A stretch of 45,151 bases of DNA. It comes from Methanobacteriota archaeon. Its GTDB lineage: Archaea > Thermoplasmatota > Poseidoniia > Poseidoniales > Poseidoniaceae. Numbering within the stretch: position 1 is the first letter of the stretch; every line of letters begins with the position of its first letter. The notes below the pieces were generated by a model, which searched no databases, was not told the origin of the DNA, and saw only the letters and a program-made list of their open reading frames with translations. Below are positions 9,724 through 17,939 of the stretch, piece after piece. A program made the position numbers and the translations under genes. The stretch is taken from positions 1 to 45,151 of the forward strand of contig PBET01000015.1 in the NCBI GenBank assembly GCA_002719815.1, given 5' to 3'.

Positions 9724-11317
9724 TGAGGTCCTTATTAAAATGCAGGCCTCTGTTTTCTTGACGACCATTTGCATCTTTTGCGACAAGAATTCCGACCAGA
9801 ATCATGTTCCTTAATTCGACGATTTCTCTTGATGGAAGACTTGATTTCCAAATTGCATCAATCTCTTGCTCGAGCAGACGAAGACGTCGAATCGCCCGTT
9901 GCAATCTTGAAAAACGTCTCGATACGCCTACTTCAAAGCGCATGGTTTGATTCAAGGTCGCTCGGTCATGGGCAATTGGACCATGCTCTCGTAGTTCATC
10001 AAGACCATCGGATCGCCAGCTTGGAGGTGATGCACTGACTGCAGGAATTCCCTTTTCGATGAGATGGGAAGAACAACGATGAGCAAAAACAACTGCTTCA
10101 AGAAGACTGTTTGAAGCCAACCGATTTGCTCCATGCATGCCAGTACAAGCGACTTCGCCAATGGCATACAACCCTGGAATTGATTCTGTTGATTCCTTTT
10201 GTAGAGCCGACCCGACTTCGTCAACTTCAATCCCTCCTACGATGTAGTGTGCTGCTGGAGCGACAGGAAGTGGGTCAATTCCAAGTTGCAAACCATCTTT
10301 TTGTAACCGCTTGGAAATCATTGGAAATCGGTTGTCCAAGTGTGCTTTATCGAGATGTTCGGTGATAAGATAGACATGCGATTCACCGGATTCAGCACAT
10401 CGTTGATCGATTGCTCGAGCCACAACGTCTCGTGTTGCCATCGACCCGAGCGCTGAAGCTTGGAGCGTAAAGGAAAACTGAGCAGGATCTGTTTCTGATG
10501 AAGCCTTCCACGACGTATAGCCTTCCCGATCGAGAAGAACTGCTCCTTCTCCCCGTAGTGCCTCTGTAATCAAAAATGGTCGTTCTCCTTGAACAACAAG
10601 CGCTGTAGGATGGAATTGAACAAATGCCATGTTCACAATGGAGGCACCCGTTCTATAGGCCATGGCAATACCATCGCCAGTCGAGACAGAAGGATTGGTT
10701 GTCTTCTCCCACAGTTGGCCAGCACCACCGGTTGCTAGAATGACGGCATCGCCTTGAATTGTTCGCACTTGATTCGTTTCTTGATCAAGTGCCCATACGC
10801 CACAAACGCCCTTCTCGGGAAACTTGTGTTGACGTTGAATCAAATCAATGGCAAGCGTATTTGGACGCATGGATATCCTTGGATGCTCTTGAGCTGCTGT
10901 TGTGAGCGCCCGTTCAATCTCCTTTCCAGTAGCGTCTTTAGCGTGTAGGATTCGTCTTGATGAATGACCGCCTTCTTGAGCAAGTTGGAACTCACCGGAT
11001 TGATTTCGTTCAAACTCAACACCGATTGAAAGCAAATCCCGAATCCGCTCTCCAGCCTCTTCGACCACCATTCGAACAACGTCTTCATCGCACAGGCCAT
11101 CGCCCGCATCGAGCGTATCATCAATATGGCCATCGATGGCTTTGAGGTCTGTTTTGTCCAAAATGGCAGCAATTCCACCTTGTGCCCAATTTGTTGAGGA
11201 ATCCTTTGGCCGTTGTTTGGTGATGATTTCGACTTCAAAATCTGCGTTGGCCAGCCTCAATGCTGCGAAGAGGCCAGCAATGCCTGTTCCTATGATGAGA
11301 ACACGAGGCATGACCAT
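9707..11317 (-). CDS. nadB: L-aspartate oxidase
   Basis: FAD enzyme that oxidises L-aspartate to iminoaspartate, the first step of de novo NAD synthesis. It has 536 residues. The N-terminus has the dinucleotide motif IIGTGIAGL and the FAD-contacting SSTNWAQGGIAA, with DAGDGLCDE downstream. The active-site region has FVQFHPTAL and the arginine of LRGEGA. The C-terminal helical domain starts around 420. These features separate it from succinate dehydrogenase A. ATG 11317 or 11311 (MPRVLIIG) could be the start; neither has a clear Shine-Dalgarno site. nadA and nadC are not in this window. Confidence 0.93.
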   Translation of the reverse strand: MVMPRVLIIGTGIAGLFAALRLANADFEVEIITKQRPKDSSTNWAQGGIAAILDKTDLKAIDGHIDDTLDAGDGLCDEDVVRMVVEEAGERIRDLLSIGVEFERNQSGEFQLAQEGGHSSRRILHAKDATGKEIERALTTAAQEHPRISMRPNTLAIDLIQRQHKFPEKGVCGVWALDQETNQVRTIQGDAVILATGGAGQLWEKTTNPSVSTGDGIAMAYRTGASIVNMAFVQFHPTALVVQGERPFLITEALRGEGAVLLDREGYTSWKASSETDPAQFSFTLQASALGSMATRDVVARAIDQRCAESGESHVYLITEHLDKAHLDNRFPMISKRLQKDGLQLGIDPLPVAPAAHYIVGGIEVDEVGSALQKESTESIPGLYAIGEVACTGMHGANRLASNSLLEAVVFAHRCSSHLIEKGIPAVSASPPSWRSDGLDELREHGPIAHDRATLNQTMRFEVGVSRRFSRLQRAIRRLRLLEQEIDAIWKSSLPSREIVELRNMILVGILVAKDANGRQENRGLHFNKDLIKGSE

Positions 11318-11343
11318 GCCAGAGGTTGTTTGTTCTTGATGAC

Positions 11344-11380
11344 ATCGGTTCTATCAGCGACAGGGCTATTTGTAACCGAT
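11344..11380. promoter_or_regulatory. Inverted repeat in the divergent nadB / membrane protein intergenic region
   Basis: ATCGGTT at 11344-11350 is matched by AACCGAT at 11374-11380. The arms are exact 7-bp inverted copies with a centre-to-centre distance of 30 bp, about three helical turns. The site lies in the 76-bp gap between the starts of nadB and the gene at 11394. It could be an operator for either gene. A chance match cannot be excluded. Confidence 0.3.
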
Positions 11381-11393
11381 TCCAGCGGAGTTC

Positions 11394-12152
11394 ATGTTGC
11401 GCAAGGTCGTTGGCTTGCTTGGCCTAGCAACGATCGTCTTTGTCATTGCAAACGTCCATTTTGGAATGGTAGCGGACAACGTTGTGGAAGGAGCAGGTAC
11501 GGCAAGGTTGGACGTCTTACGTCTCGCAGATCCGGGATGCACGATTCCTGAGATGGAGAAAGAAATTCAGGAAACAGGCACTGCATTTTGCCTTGGTGAA
11601 AAAGGGACCTGGGGTGCAGCCGATATCTTCCTCCTGTTTTGGGGTATCCTCATCGTCACTGCAGGTCGGTTTCGAATGCCCTCGGATCCACGCCTTGCAA
11701 AGCGAATCCGTCGCATTATGTTCGTATCAGGAGCAGTGTTGTTCGCTTTAGCTCTCCTCGATCGTTTTGAACTTCTCCCGACTTCTGCAAACTCGAGTAG
11801 TATCTCTGACATCATACCGTTCCCTCTGGATGCATGGATGGTGCAGATTCTCTTCGCAATCGTTGGTGCGATGCTGATGCGAGGTCCGAAATATGAACTC
11901 TCTGAATTCGAACAAAACTATCAACGCTTGGAAAATGAGCGAGAAAAAGAGCGACGTGTGCAGCAGGTCTTCAATGAAAAAGCACGTTCGATGTCCGCAT
12001 CACGTGAAGGTCTTGCACGTCGTAGCCGATTGCTCGACCGAGATGCCCATTTGGTTCCATTCCGTACACGTAATTCTCCAAAAGTTCGAGCAACCTGTCC
12101 ATTCTGTAAAGGAGCCGGCTGTAAAGAATGCCGATGGACGGGTGTTGTTTGA
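11394..12152 (+). CDS. Membrane protein with C-terminal CxxC zinc-ribbon-like motif, unknown function
   Basis: A 252-residue protein I do not recognise. Hydrophobic segments lie at about 5-25, 78-95, 108-122 and 142-160. Between the first two is an exposed stretch with two Cys (residues about 49 and 70). A charged, probably cytoplasmic helical region (about 170-220, rich in Glu/Arg) follows. The C-terminus ends in CPFCKGAGCKECRWTGVV, which has the CxxCxGxGCxxC spacing of DnaJ-type or treble-clef zinc sites. A GGAG site sits 5-8 bases before the ATG. The gene precedes smc but is separated from it by a promoter-bearing gap. Confidence 0.8.
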   Translation: MLRKVVGLLGLATIVFVIANVHFGMVADNVVEGAGTARLDVLRLADPGCTIPEMEKEIQETGTAFCLGEKGTWGAADIFLLFWGILIVTAGRFRMPSDPRLAKRIRRIMFVSGAVLFALALLDRFELLPTSANSSSISDIIPFPLDAWMVQILFAIVGAMLMRGPKYELSEFEQNYQRLENEREKERRVQQVFNEKARSMSASREGLARRSRLLDRDAHLVPFRTRNSPKVRATCPFCKGAGCKECRWTGVV

Positions 12153-12214
12153 ACAAAACGGCACAATTTCTCAACCTCAAAAACGAGTTGCTCCGACGCA
12201 TAATCAACCGATTG

Positions 12215-12253
12215 TTTAAATGTCCTCGATGTCCGGTGTTTGACCTAAGGTCA
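12215..12253 (+). promoter_or_regulatory. smc promoter with TATA element and 13-bp palindrome at the start site
   Basis: The TATA-like TTTAAA lies at 12215-12220. About 25 bp downstream, where archaeal transcription would begin, is the perfect 13-bp inverted repeat TGACCTAAGGTCA (12241-12253). The position fits an operator that blocks initiation of the smc-scpA-scpB operon. The repeat is read directly from the sequence; the regulatory role is inferred. Confidence 0.5.
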
Positions 12254-12275
12254 ATTTCGACCAAGAGGGATGGGG

Positions 12276-15200
12276 ATGTTTCTAAAAGCGTTAGAGATGG
12301 AGAACTTCAAATCGTTTCGCGGCGAGGTCGTTATCCCTCTCGATCGTGGATTTTCTGCCATCACTGGTCCGAATGGTTCAGGGAAGTCCAATTGTGGGGA
12401 TGCGATTCAGTTTGTTCTCGGGCCAAAATCAACACGAACCATTCGCGCTCAAAATACAAAGCAACTGATCTTTAACGGTGCAGAGGGCTACAAACCGGCT
12501 CGAGGTTGTGTCGTAACACTCGTCTTTGGCAATCCTGTATTGTCGAATGGCCGTCGCCGACTTCCTATCGAGAACGACGAAGTTCGTATGACCCGTTCCA
12601 TCCGTCTGACCGCTTCGGATAATGTCGTATCGACCTATCTTCTCGATGGTGAAGAATCATCCCAGAAGTCGTTCCACCGTCTACTCAATGCTGCAAACGC
12701 TCGTCCGGATGGCTACAACATTGTCCTTCAAGGCGATGTCACAGGACTTGCTCGAATGACGCCTATTGAGCGACGTAAGGTCCTCGATGGTGTTGCAGGT
12801 GTGACCTCTTACGATGATGAAATTCGAAAGGCGAAGAAGCAGAAAGAAAGCGTTGATTCATACATTGAACGTATCGGTATGTTGCAAGAGGAGCAACAAG
12901 TTCGCCTCAAGGAACTTGAACAAGAGCGAAAGGTTGCCATGAAGGCGCAATCGATTACGGTTGAGTTAACGACATCCCGTGCACAGCGCTATCAAGCAAT
13001 GTATGCGAGTCTTGGGATGGAATTGGAACACCAAATTGCTGAGCAACTTCGGTTTGTTGAAGAGGCAACAGACCTTGAAGAACAGGTAAAGGCAGGAAGC
13101 AAAACCTTGGTTGAACTCGACGATCGAATCGGCGAAATTCAGAAGCAAATCGACGCATTGCTTGGTGATGAAGGCGATGGATTGTCGAAGGCTATCCATG
13201 ATTTGAGAGTTCAACTTGATCGAGATAAGGACCGAATCGAGGATTCTCTCCAAGCCAACATCGATGACGGTGATGAGCGAGAACAGGTGCTTGCACGCTA
13301 TGAAGAAGCAGAGGTTGCATTGAATGCCTTGCTCGAAGAGGCAACCACAAGTCAACACCAGATGGAAGAAGCACAACGTATGCTGGATGAAGCCCAAGCC
13401 GAGGAAGAGAAGGTACGGGCGCTTCTTGAAGGCTCTGGAAAGAACCATGCTGAACTCAATCGTTCACTCAGTGAAGCCATTGCAGGCCTTGAGAAAGCCA
13501 AGGAAGCGGTTGCAGCCGCACAATCGGATGTTGACCGAACGGCGGCGCAAGCAGAGTTAGTCGAAGCCAACCTCGCCAAAGCACAAGAGGCAGCAGAGGA
13601 ATCTCGCCTCGAACTTGAAGAAAAGGAAGCAGAATTCAAGGCATTGGCTGGTGGAAAGAAGGTTGATCGTTCCTCACTCACAAAGAATATTCTCGAAGCG
13701 GAACGTTCTGAGAGCCGCCTCTTGGAAGAGGCTGGCGCCGTCGAGCGAAAAATGACCGAGACGGAACGACAACTTCGTTCAGCTCGTGCTGAACTTGAGA
13801 ACAAATCCAATTCGAAGGGAATGGCTGGCGGTGCAGCAGCAATTCTTGGTGCACGAGACAGAGGTGAAATCAAGGGTATCATTGGAACAATTGCTGAGTT
13901 GTGTGCACCAATCGATTCGGAACATGAAACCGCTCTTGCTACCGCATTCGGAGGAGCAATGACGTCGGTTGTTGTCGATTCGGACGAAGTTGCTGCAGAA
14001 GCGATTCGTTGGTTAGCGCAACGAAAAGCGGGTCGTGCGACCTTCCTACCACTCAACAAACTCACGACAAGTCGTGCAGGTGGAAAGGCGATGATGGTTG
14101 CAAGGAAACCTGGCGTGATTGGATTTGCGTATGAGTTGCTTGAATATGATGCACGTATTGATACGGCCATTAAGTTCGCTCTGCGTAACACATTGATTGT
14201 TCAAAACATGGACATTGCCCGCCAAAACATGGGTGGTGTTCGCCTTGTCACCATGCGTGGCGATGTGACCGAAGCAGGCGGTGCGATGGTCGGTGGTTCT
14301 CGACAGCGAATGTCGGTTAGTTTTGGTGGCGGTATTGCAGGAGCAAAAGAAGTTGAGCGACTCACTGCGGAAATTGAACGTCTTCGTTTGATTTCAGATA
14401 CTGTTTCAGCTGCACTTGCAGATGTTCGAAAAGAGCAACAGACGTTACGTCAGCAAATTAACGAACTCGCCAACGAAGAAGGTGCAATCCAAAGAGAGAC
14501 TTTGCGTGCAGAAGTTACGACCTTCAAGAAAACCCATTCGAAAGCCATCGGTGTTGTTCAAGGTTTGAAAGAAGATCTTCAACGCTTGGAAACCTTGGCA
14601 AGTTCTCAACTTGAGTTGTTGGATGAGGCTGAGTCAAAGGTTGCTGATGCAGAAGTTTTACGCGCAAGCGCTCAAACTGCGCTCGAAGATGCAAGTCCGC
14701 AACATCTCAAAGATCGATTGCATGAGTGTACTGTAAAACGTACGCAAGCAGAAGGTATTCGTTCGAATGCTGATGTTTCACTTCGTTCTATTTCAGAACG
14801 TAAAAATTTGCTTACTTCTTCGGTATCCTCCGAAAAGGAACGTCTCGGTCAAATCGATATGGCCGTTAAGGAACGCTTGGAAAATATTGCAACACTCAAG
14901 CAGAATGTTGCTGAAAATAACGAAGTTCTTGCTGAAAAAGAAGCAGAACGTGCTCAGTTCCTTGAAGAGAACAAAGGCTTGGAGGATGAACGGATCGAAC
15001 TGGTCGAAGAACGAGCAAGCTTGAATTCGACACTTACGCAAAAGGCTTCACAGGCTCGAAGCCATCGTACGCTTTCAACTGAACTTGAGCGAACGATTCA
15101 AGCAAAGCGAAAGGAGCTGTATGATGTTGAAATGGAAATGGGGGCAGTTGGTATTCAAGCTCCTGAAGAAGGAACTGTGTTGGATTCTGTCGCCGATATC

Positions 15201-16148
15201 GATCGACGTATACGCCGTCTTGAGCGTCGACTTGAGGAATTTGGAGCAGTCAATATGCGGGCGATTGAACAGTACGATGCTGTTGAACAACGTTTGGAGG
15301 AAATGGAAGGAGATTTCAAGAAACTCCAAGACCGCAAGAAGCATCTCATCGATGTAGCAGAACGTCTCGAAGAACAACGAAAGGTTCGCTTAATCGCCGT
15401 TCTTGAAAAGGTGAATGAGAATTTCAAGAAGGTCTACAAATCGCTTAGCAATGGTGGCCGTGGTGAACTCTATCTTGAGAACAAGGAAGAACCATTCAAA
15501 GGAGGACTCGAACTATGGGCGCAGCCAAAGGGCAAGTCATCCAACGTTACTCGTCATCAACTTTCAGGTGGTGAACAGTCCGTTGCTGCCCTTGCACTCA
15601 TCTTTGCCATCCAGGATTACGACCCAAGCCCATTCTACTACTTTGATGAAGTTGACCAAAACCTCGACAGTGTGAATGCGGAATGCATCGCAAAGATGTG
15701 TCGAGAGCGAAGTAAGGCTGCCCAATTCATCATGGTCACGTTGCGAAAGGTTTCACTGCAACTTGCCGATCATCATATTGGAATTACCCATGGTGGCGAT
15801 GGATGTAGTCGTCGAATCATTGATTTCGATCAGGAGCAAGCCATCGCTCTTGGAGAACAAGCACTCAAGGAAGCGGAATCAGCTGCTGCGAAGAATGCAC
15901 AACGAGCGAAGGAAGAAGAGGAAACGCTGGCAGAAATGCCTCGTGTACCTGAAGCACTTCCTGCTCCGAGCAGCCTCGGTGGTTTGCTCAAGCACATGCA
16001 AGAGGATGAGAGCCTTTCATCGCTGGCTGAGCGAACTGCTGAAACCAATGAAGACATCGAAGAGCGTTCCGCCCTTGTCGATGCTCTTTCAGAACTTGAA
16101 ACTGAGGAATCGGATTCACAAGAAGCGACTGTAGAACTTGATGAGTGA
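12276..16148 (+). CDS. smc: Chromosome segregation protein SMC
   Basis: ATPase of the condensin-type complex that loops and segregates chromosomal DNA; 1290 residues. The N-terminal ATPase half starts MFLKALEMENFKSF with Walker A GPNGSGKS at 31-38. Coiled coil runs from about 155 to 520. The hinge (about 530-660) begins GEIKGIIGTIAELC. The second coiled coil extends to about 1020. The C-terminal ATPase half has signature LSGGE at 1096-1100 and Walker B FYYFDEVD at 1120-1127. After the ATPase domain (from about 1180) comes an acidic tail of about 110 residues not usual in SMC. ATG 12270 is also possible, but 12276 matches family starts and sits 7 nt after GAGG. The gene overlaps or abuts scpA. 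Confidence 0.97.
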   Translation: MFLKALEMENFKSFRGEVVIPLDRGFSAITGPNGSGKSNCGDAIQFVLGPKSTRTIRAQNTKQLIFNGAEGYKPARGCVVTLVFGNPVLSNGRRRLPIENDEVRMTRSIRLTASDNVVSTYLLDGEESSQKSFHRLLNAANARPDGYNIVLQGDVTGLARMTPIERRKVLDGVAGVTSYDDEIRKAKKQKESVDSYIERIGMLQEEQQVRLKELEQERKVAMKAQSITVELTTSRAQRYQAMYASLGMELEHQIAEQLRFVEEATDLEEQVKAGSKTLVELDDRIGEIQKQIDALLGDEGDGLSKAIHDLRVQLDRDKDRIEDSLQANIDDGDEREQVLARYEEAEVALNALLEEATTSQHQMEEAQRMLDEAQAEEEKVRALLEGSGKNHAELNRSLSEAIAGLEKAKEAVAAAQSDVDRTAAQAELVEANLAKAQEAAEESRLELEEKEAEFKALAGGKKVDRSSLTKNILEAERSESRLLEEAGAVERKMTETERQLRSARAELENKSNSKGMAGGAAAILGARDRGEIKGIIGTIAELCAPIDSEHETALATAFGGAMTSVVVDSDEVAAEAIRWLAQRKAGRATFLPLNKLTTSRAGGKAMMVARKPGVIGFAYELLEYDARIDTAIKFALRNTLIVQNMDIARQNMGGVRLVTMRGDVTEAGGAMVGGSRQRMSVSFGGGIAGAKEVERLTAEIERLRLISDTVSAALADVRKEQQTLRQQINELANEEGAIQRETLRAEVTTFKKTHSKAIGVVQGLKEDLQRLETLASSQLELLDEAESKVADAEVLRASAQTALEDASPQHLKDRLHECTVKRTQAEGIRSNADVSLRSISERKNLLTSSVSSEKERLGQIDMAVKERLENIATLKQNVAENNEVLAEKEAERAQFLEENKGLEDERIELVEERASLNSTLTQKASQARSHRTLSTELERTIQAKRKELYDVEMEMGAVGIQAPEEGTVLDSVADIDRRIRRLERRLEEFGAVNMRAIEQYDAVEQRLEEMEGDFKKLQDRKKHLIDVAERLEEQRKVRLIAVLEKVNENFKKVYKSLSNGGRGELYLENKEEPFKGGLELWAQPKGKSSNVTRHQLSGGEQSVAALALIFAIQDYDPSPFYYFDEVDQNLDSVNAECIAKMCRERSKAAQFIMVTLRKVSLQLADHHIGITHGGDGCSRRIIDFDQEQAIALGEQALKEAESAAAKNAQRAKEEEETLAEMPRVPEALPAPSSLGGLLKHMQEDESLSSLAERTAETNEDIEERSALVDALSELETEESDSQEATVELDE

Positions 16149-16158
16149 GGTGAAGAAA

Positions 16159-17331
16159 ATGGTGCAGCAAGGACTCGATCAGTGGTTTTTGCGCCAGGAT
16201 GTTATCGATCAACTCTTACAAAGTGGTGATGATGACCTTGAGGGAATCAGTGCTTATGCTGACCGCATTCTTATGATTGCACAGACTGAGGAAGCAGAGC
16301 ATCAGACACTTGAAGACCCCTTCGACCGTAGTGTTGCTCTGGTCTTATCACTGGTCAATAGTGAAGGTCTGGACGCATGGAACATCGATTTGACATCTTT
16401 CCTTCGTCAATTTACCAAGCGAGTCAAATCACAGGCGAAAAATCTCGATCTCCCTGCTTGTGGACGTCTCATTCGAATGGCCTGGGAGGTTCTTAATTAC
16501 CAGGCAGCACATCTGTTTGATCGCATTCAGTATCAAGATATGGAGGATGAATGGGACATGGATTTCGAATTTGGCTGGGAGGCTGAATACGATGACCATG
16601 AATTTCATTTCACCAACACAGTCCTGCAAGGTGGTGCTGACGATGTGCTTGAGACACTCTTTGATGAACGAGTGCGTAGGGATGAAGGCCGGCCAGTCAC
16701 GCTCGGTGAACTGCTCTCAGCCCTCAAGGACGCAGCAGATGATGCGGATGCCTTGAAACTACGAGAAAAGAACCGCGTTGCACATGCTATCGAAGTTGAA
16801 GAAATGATTTCCAACGTCGGTGGCCGAATGCATAATGAGGATCTCGATGGTGACATCGAACGTTGTTGGAACGCATTACGGCAAACGACTCAGGATATGG
16901 ACTCGAGCAATGTTCCGCTCAAATCGGTCATCAAAACGATGATTCCTCTTCTTGAAGCAACGTTTGGTGAAGTACCTGAAGGCTATGGTGATGATGCACG
17001 TGTAAGCTCGTTCATAGCAGGCCTTTTCCTCACGCATAAGGGTCTTGCTTCCATTACACAAGGGAATCAGATTGATGATGTCATCATGATTGAGGACTTG
17101 TGGCCACAATTGGCAACGTTTGAGGACGTCCTTGCCGCAACAATCGAAGCCGATCAGCAGGCTCAAGAAGCACGTGAATCATTAAAAACGGGTTCAACGT
17201 TGCATGCTGAGCGACTTCAGGAACGTGCTGAAAAGGCACGACTTGCTGAAGAGAAAGCAAAGGCAAAACTCGAAAAGGAACAAGAAGAAAGCAAACCTGA
17301 TTTTCAAGAGCATGAATGGTTGGTAGAATAG
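16159..17331 (+). CDS. scpA: Segregation and condensation protein A (kleisin)
   Basis: Kleisin that bridges the two SMC heads; 390 residues from the chosen start. The region DPFDRSVALVLSLVNSEGLD and the following WNIDLTSFLRQF (about 50-85) is the N-terminal ScpA pattern that docks on the SMC neck. A winged-helix-like C-terminal part with an ATFEDVLAATIEAD-type segment follows, then a charged coiled tail. In-frame starts at 16138 (TTG) and 16141 overlap smc. ATG 16159 has a GAGGTGA ribosome-binding site 5 nt before it (16147-16153) and is preferred. It lies directly between smc and scpB, as in bacterial operons. Confidence 0.88.
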   Translation: MVQQGLDQWFLRQDVIDQLLQSGDDDLEGISAYADRILMIAQTEEAEHQTLEDPFDRSVALVLSLVNSEGLDAWNIDLTSFLRQFTKRVKSQAKNLDLPACGRLIRMAWEVLNYQAAHLFDRIQYQDMEDEWDMDFEFGWEAEYDDHEFHFTNTVLQGGADDVLETLFDERVRRDEGRPVTLGELLSALKDAADDADALKLREKNRVAHAIEVEEMISNVGGRMHNEDLDGDIERCWNALRQTTQDMDSSNVPLKSVIKTMIPLLEATFGEVPEGYGDDARVSSFIAGLFLTHKGLASITQGNQIDDVIMIEDLWPQLATFEDVLAATIEADQQAQEARESLKTGSTLHAERLQERAEKARLAEEKAKAKLEKEQEESKPDFQEHEWLVE

Positions 17332-17339
17332 GTGGTACA

Positions 17340-17939
17340 ATGACTGAACTTGCACTAGAAACACTTCTTGAAGCAACCATGTTTGGTTCGGGTAAATCTC
17401 TCTCAGTCAAAGAATTGTCAGAAGCGCTTGGTTATGAGGAAGAGGAGATTGCAGAAGCGCTTACTTCACTGCAAACAACACTGAAGCGAAGGCGTGGAGG
17501 CGCTTTACGTATTGTTGAGATTGGTGGCAAGTGGGCGATGGAAGTACGTTCCGATGTTGCAGATCATCTGCCAAAAGAAACCAAGACTGAGATGCCCAAA
17601 AAGCTCCTCAAAGCTGCAGCGCTTATCGCTTATCATCAGCCAATGCCTCAATCAAGATTGGTTGATTTACTCGGTCAGAAGGCCTACGATTATGTTCGTG
17701 AACTTTCACAATATGGAATGATCATGCGTCGACGTGATGGAAATACCAGAAGGCTGACGACAACTCGACGATTCTCTGAAGCGTTTGGCTGTCCTCATAC
17801 CGACCTGAGAAAAGTCCGAAAATGGTTCAGAGAACAAGTTTCTGATGCAGGGCTATTCGATGATATGGACTCAGAAGCACTCAAGGATGTTGGAGAGGAT
17901 GGATTGGTTCAAGCCACATTGCCTCTAGAAGAAGAATGA
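17340..17939 (+). CDS. scpB: Segregation and condensation protein B
   Basis: The KITE subunit that binds the middle of ScpA; 199 residues. It has two winged-helix domains. The first starts LALETLLEATMFGSGKSLSVKELSE; the second contains LIAYHQPMPQSRLVDLLGQKAYDYVRELSQYGMI, close to the ScpB signature of bacteria. The upstream ATG 17316 lies inside scpA. ATG 17340 follows GGTGGT (17331-17336) and gives the expected N-terminus. The stop at 17939 directly abuts the end of the convergent HMG-CoA reductase gene with no spacer. Confidence 0.92.
   Translation: MTELALETLLEATMFGSGKSLSVKELSEALGYEEEEIAEALTSLQTTLKRRRGGALRIVEIGGKWAMEVRSDVADHLPKETKTEMPKKLLKAAALIAYHQPMPQSRLVDLLGQKAYDYVRELSQYGMIMRRRDGNTRRLTTTRRFSEAFGCPHTDLRKVRKWFREQVSDAGLFDDMDSEALKDVGEDGLVQATLPLEEE

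Noticed and set aside
13352-14191. 279-codon minus-strand frame inside smc
   Set aside because: It lies opposite the SMC coiled coil and hinge and its Ser/Arg/Ala-rich translation is typical of an antisense shadow.
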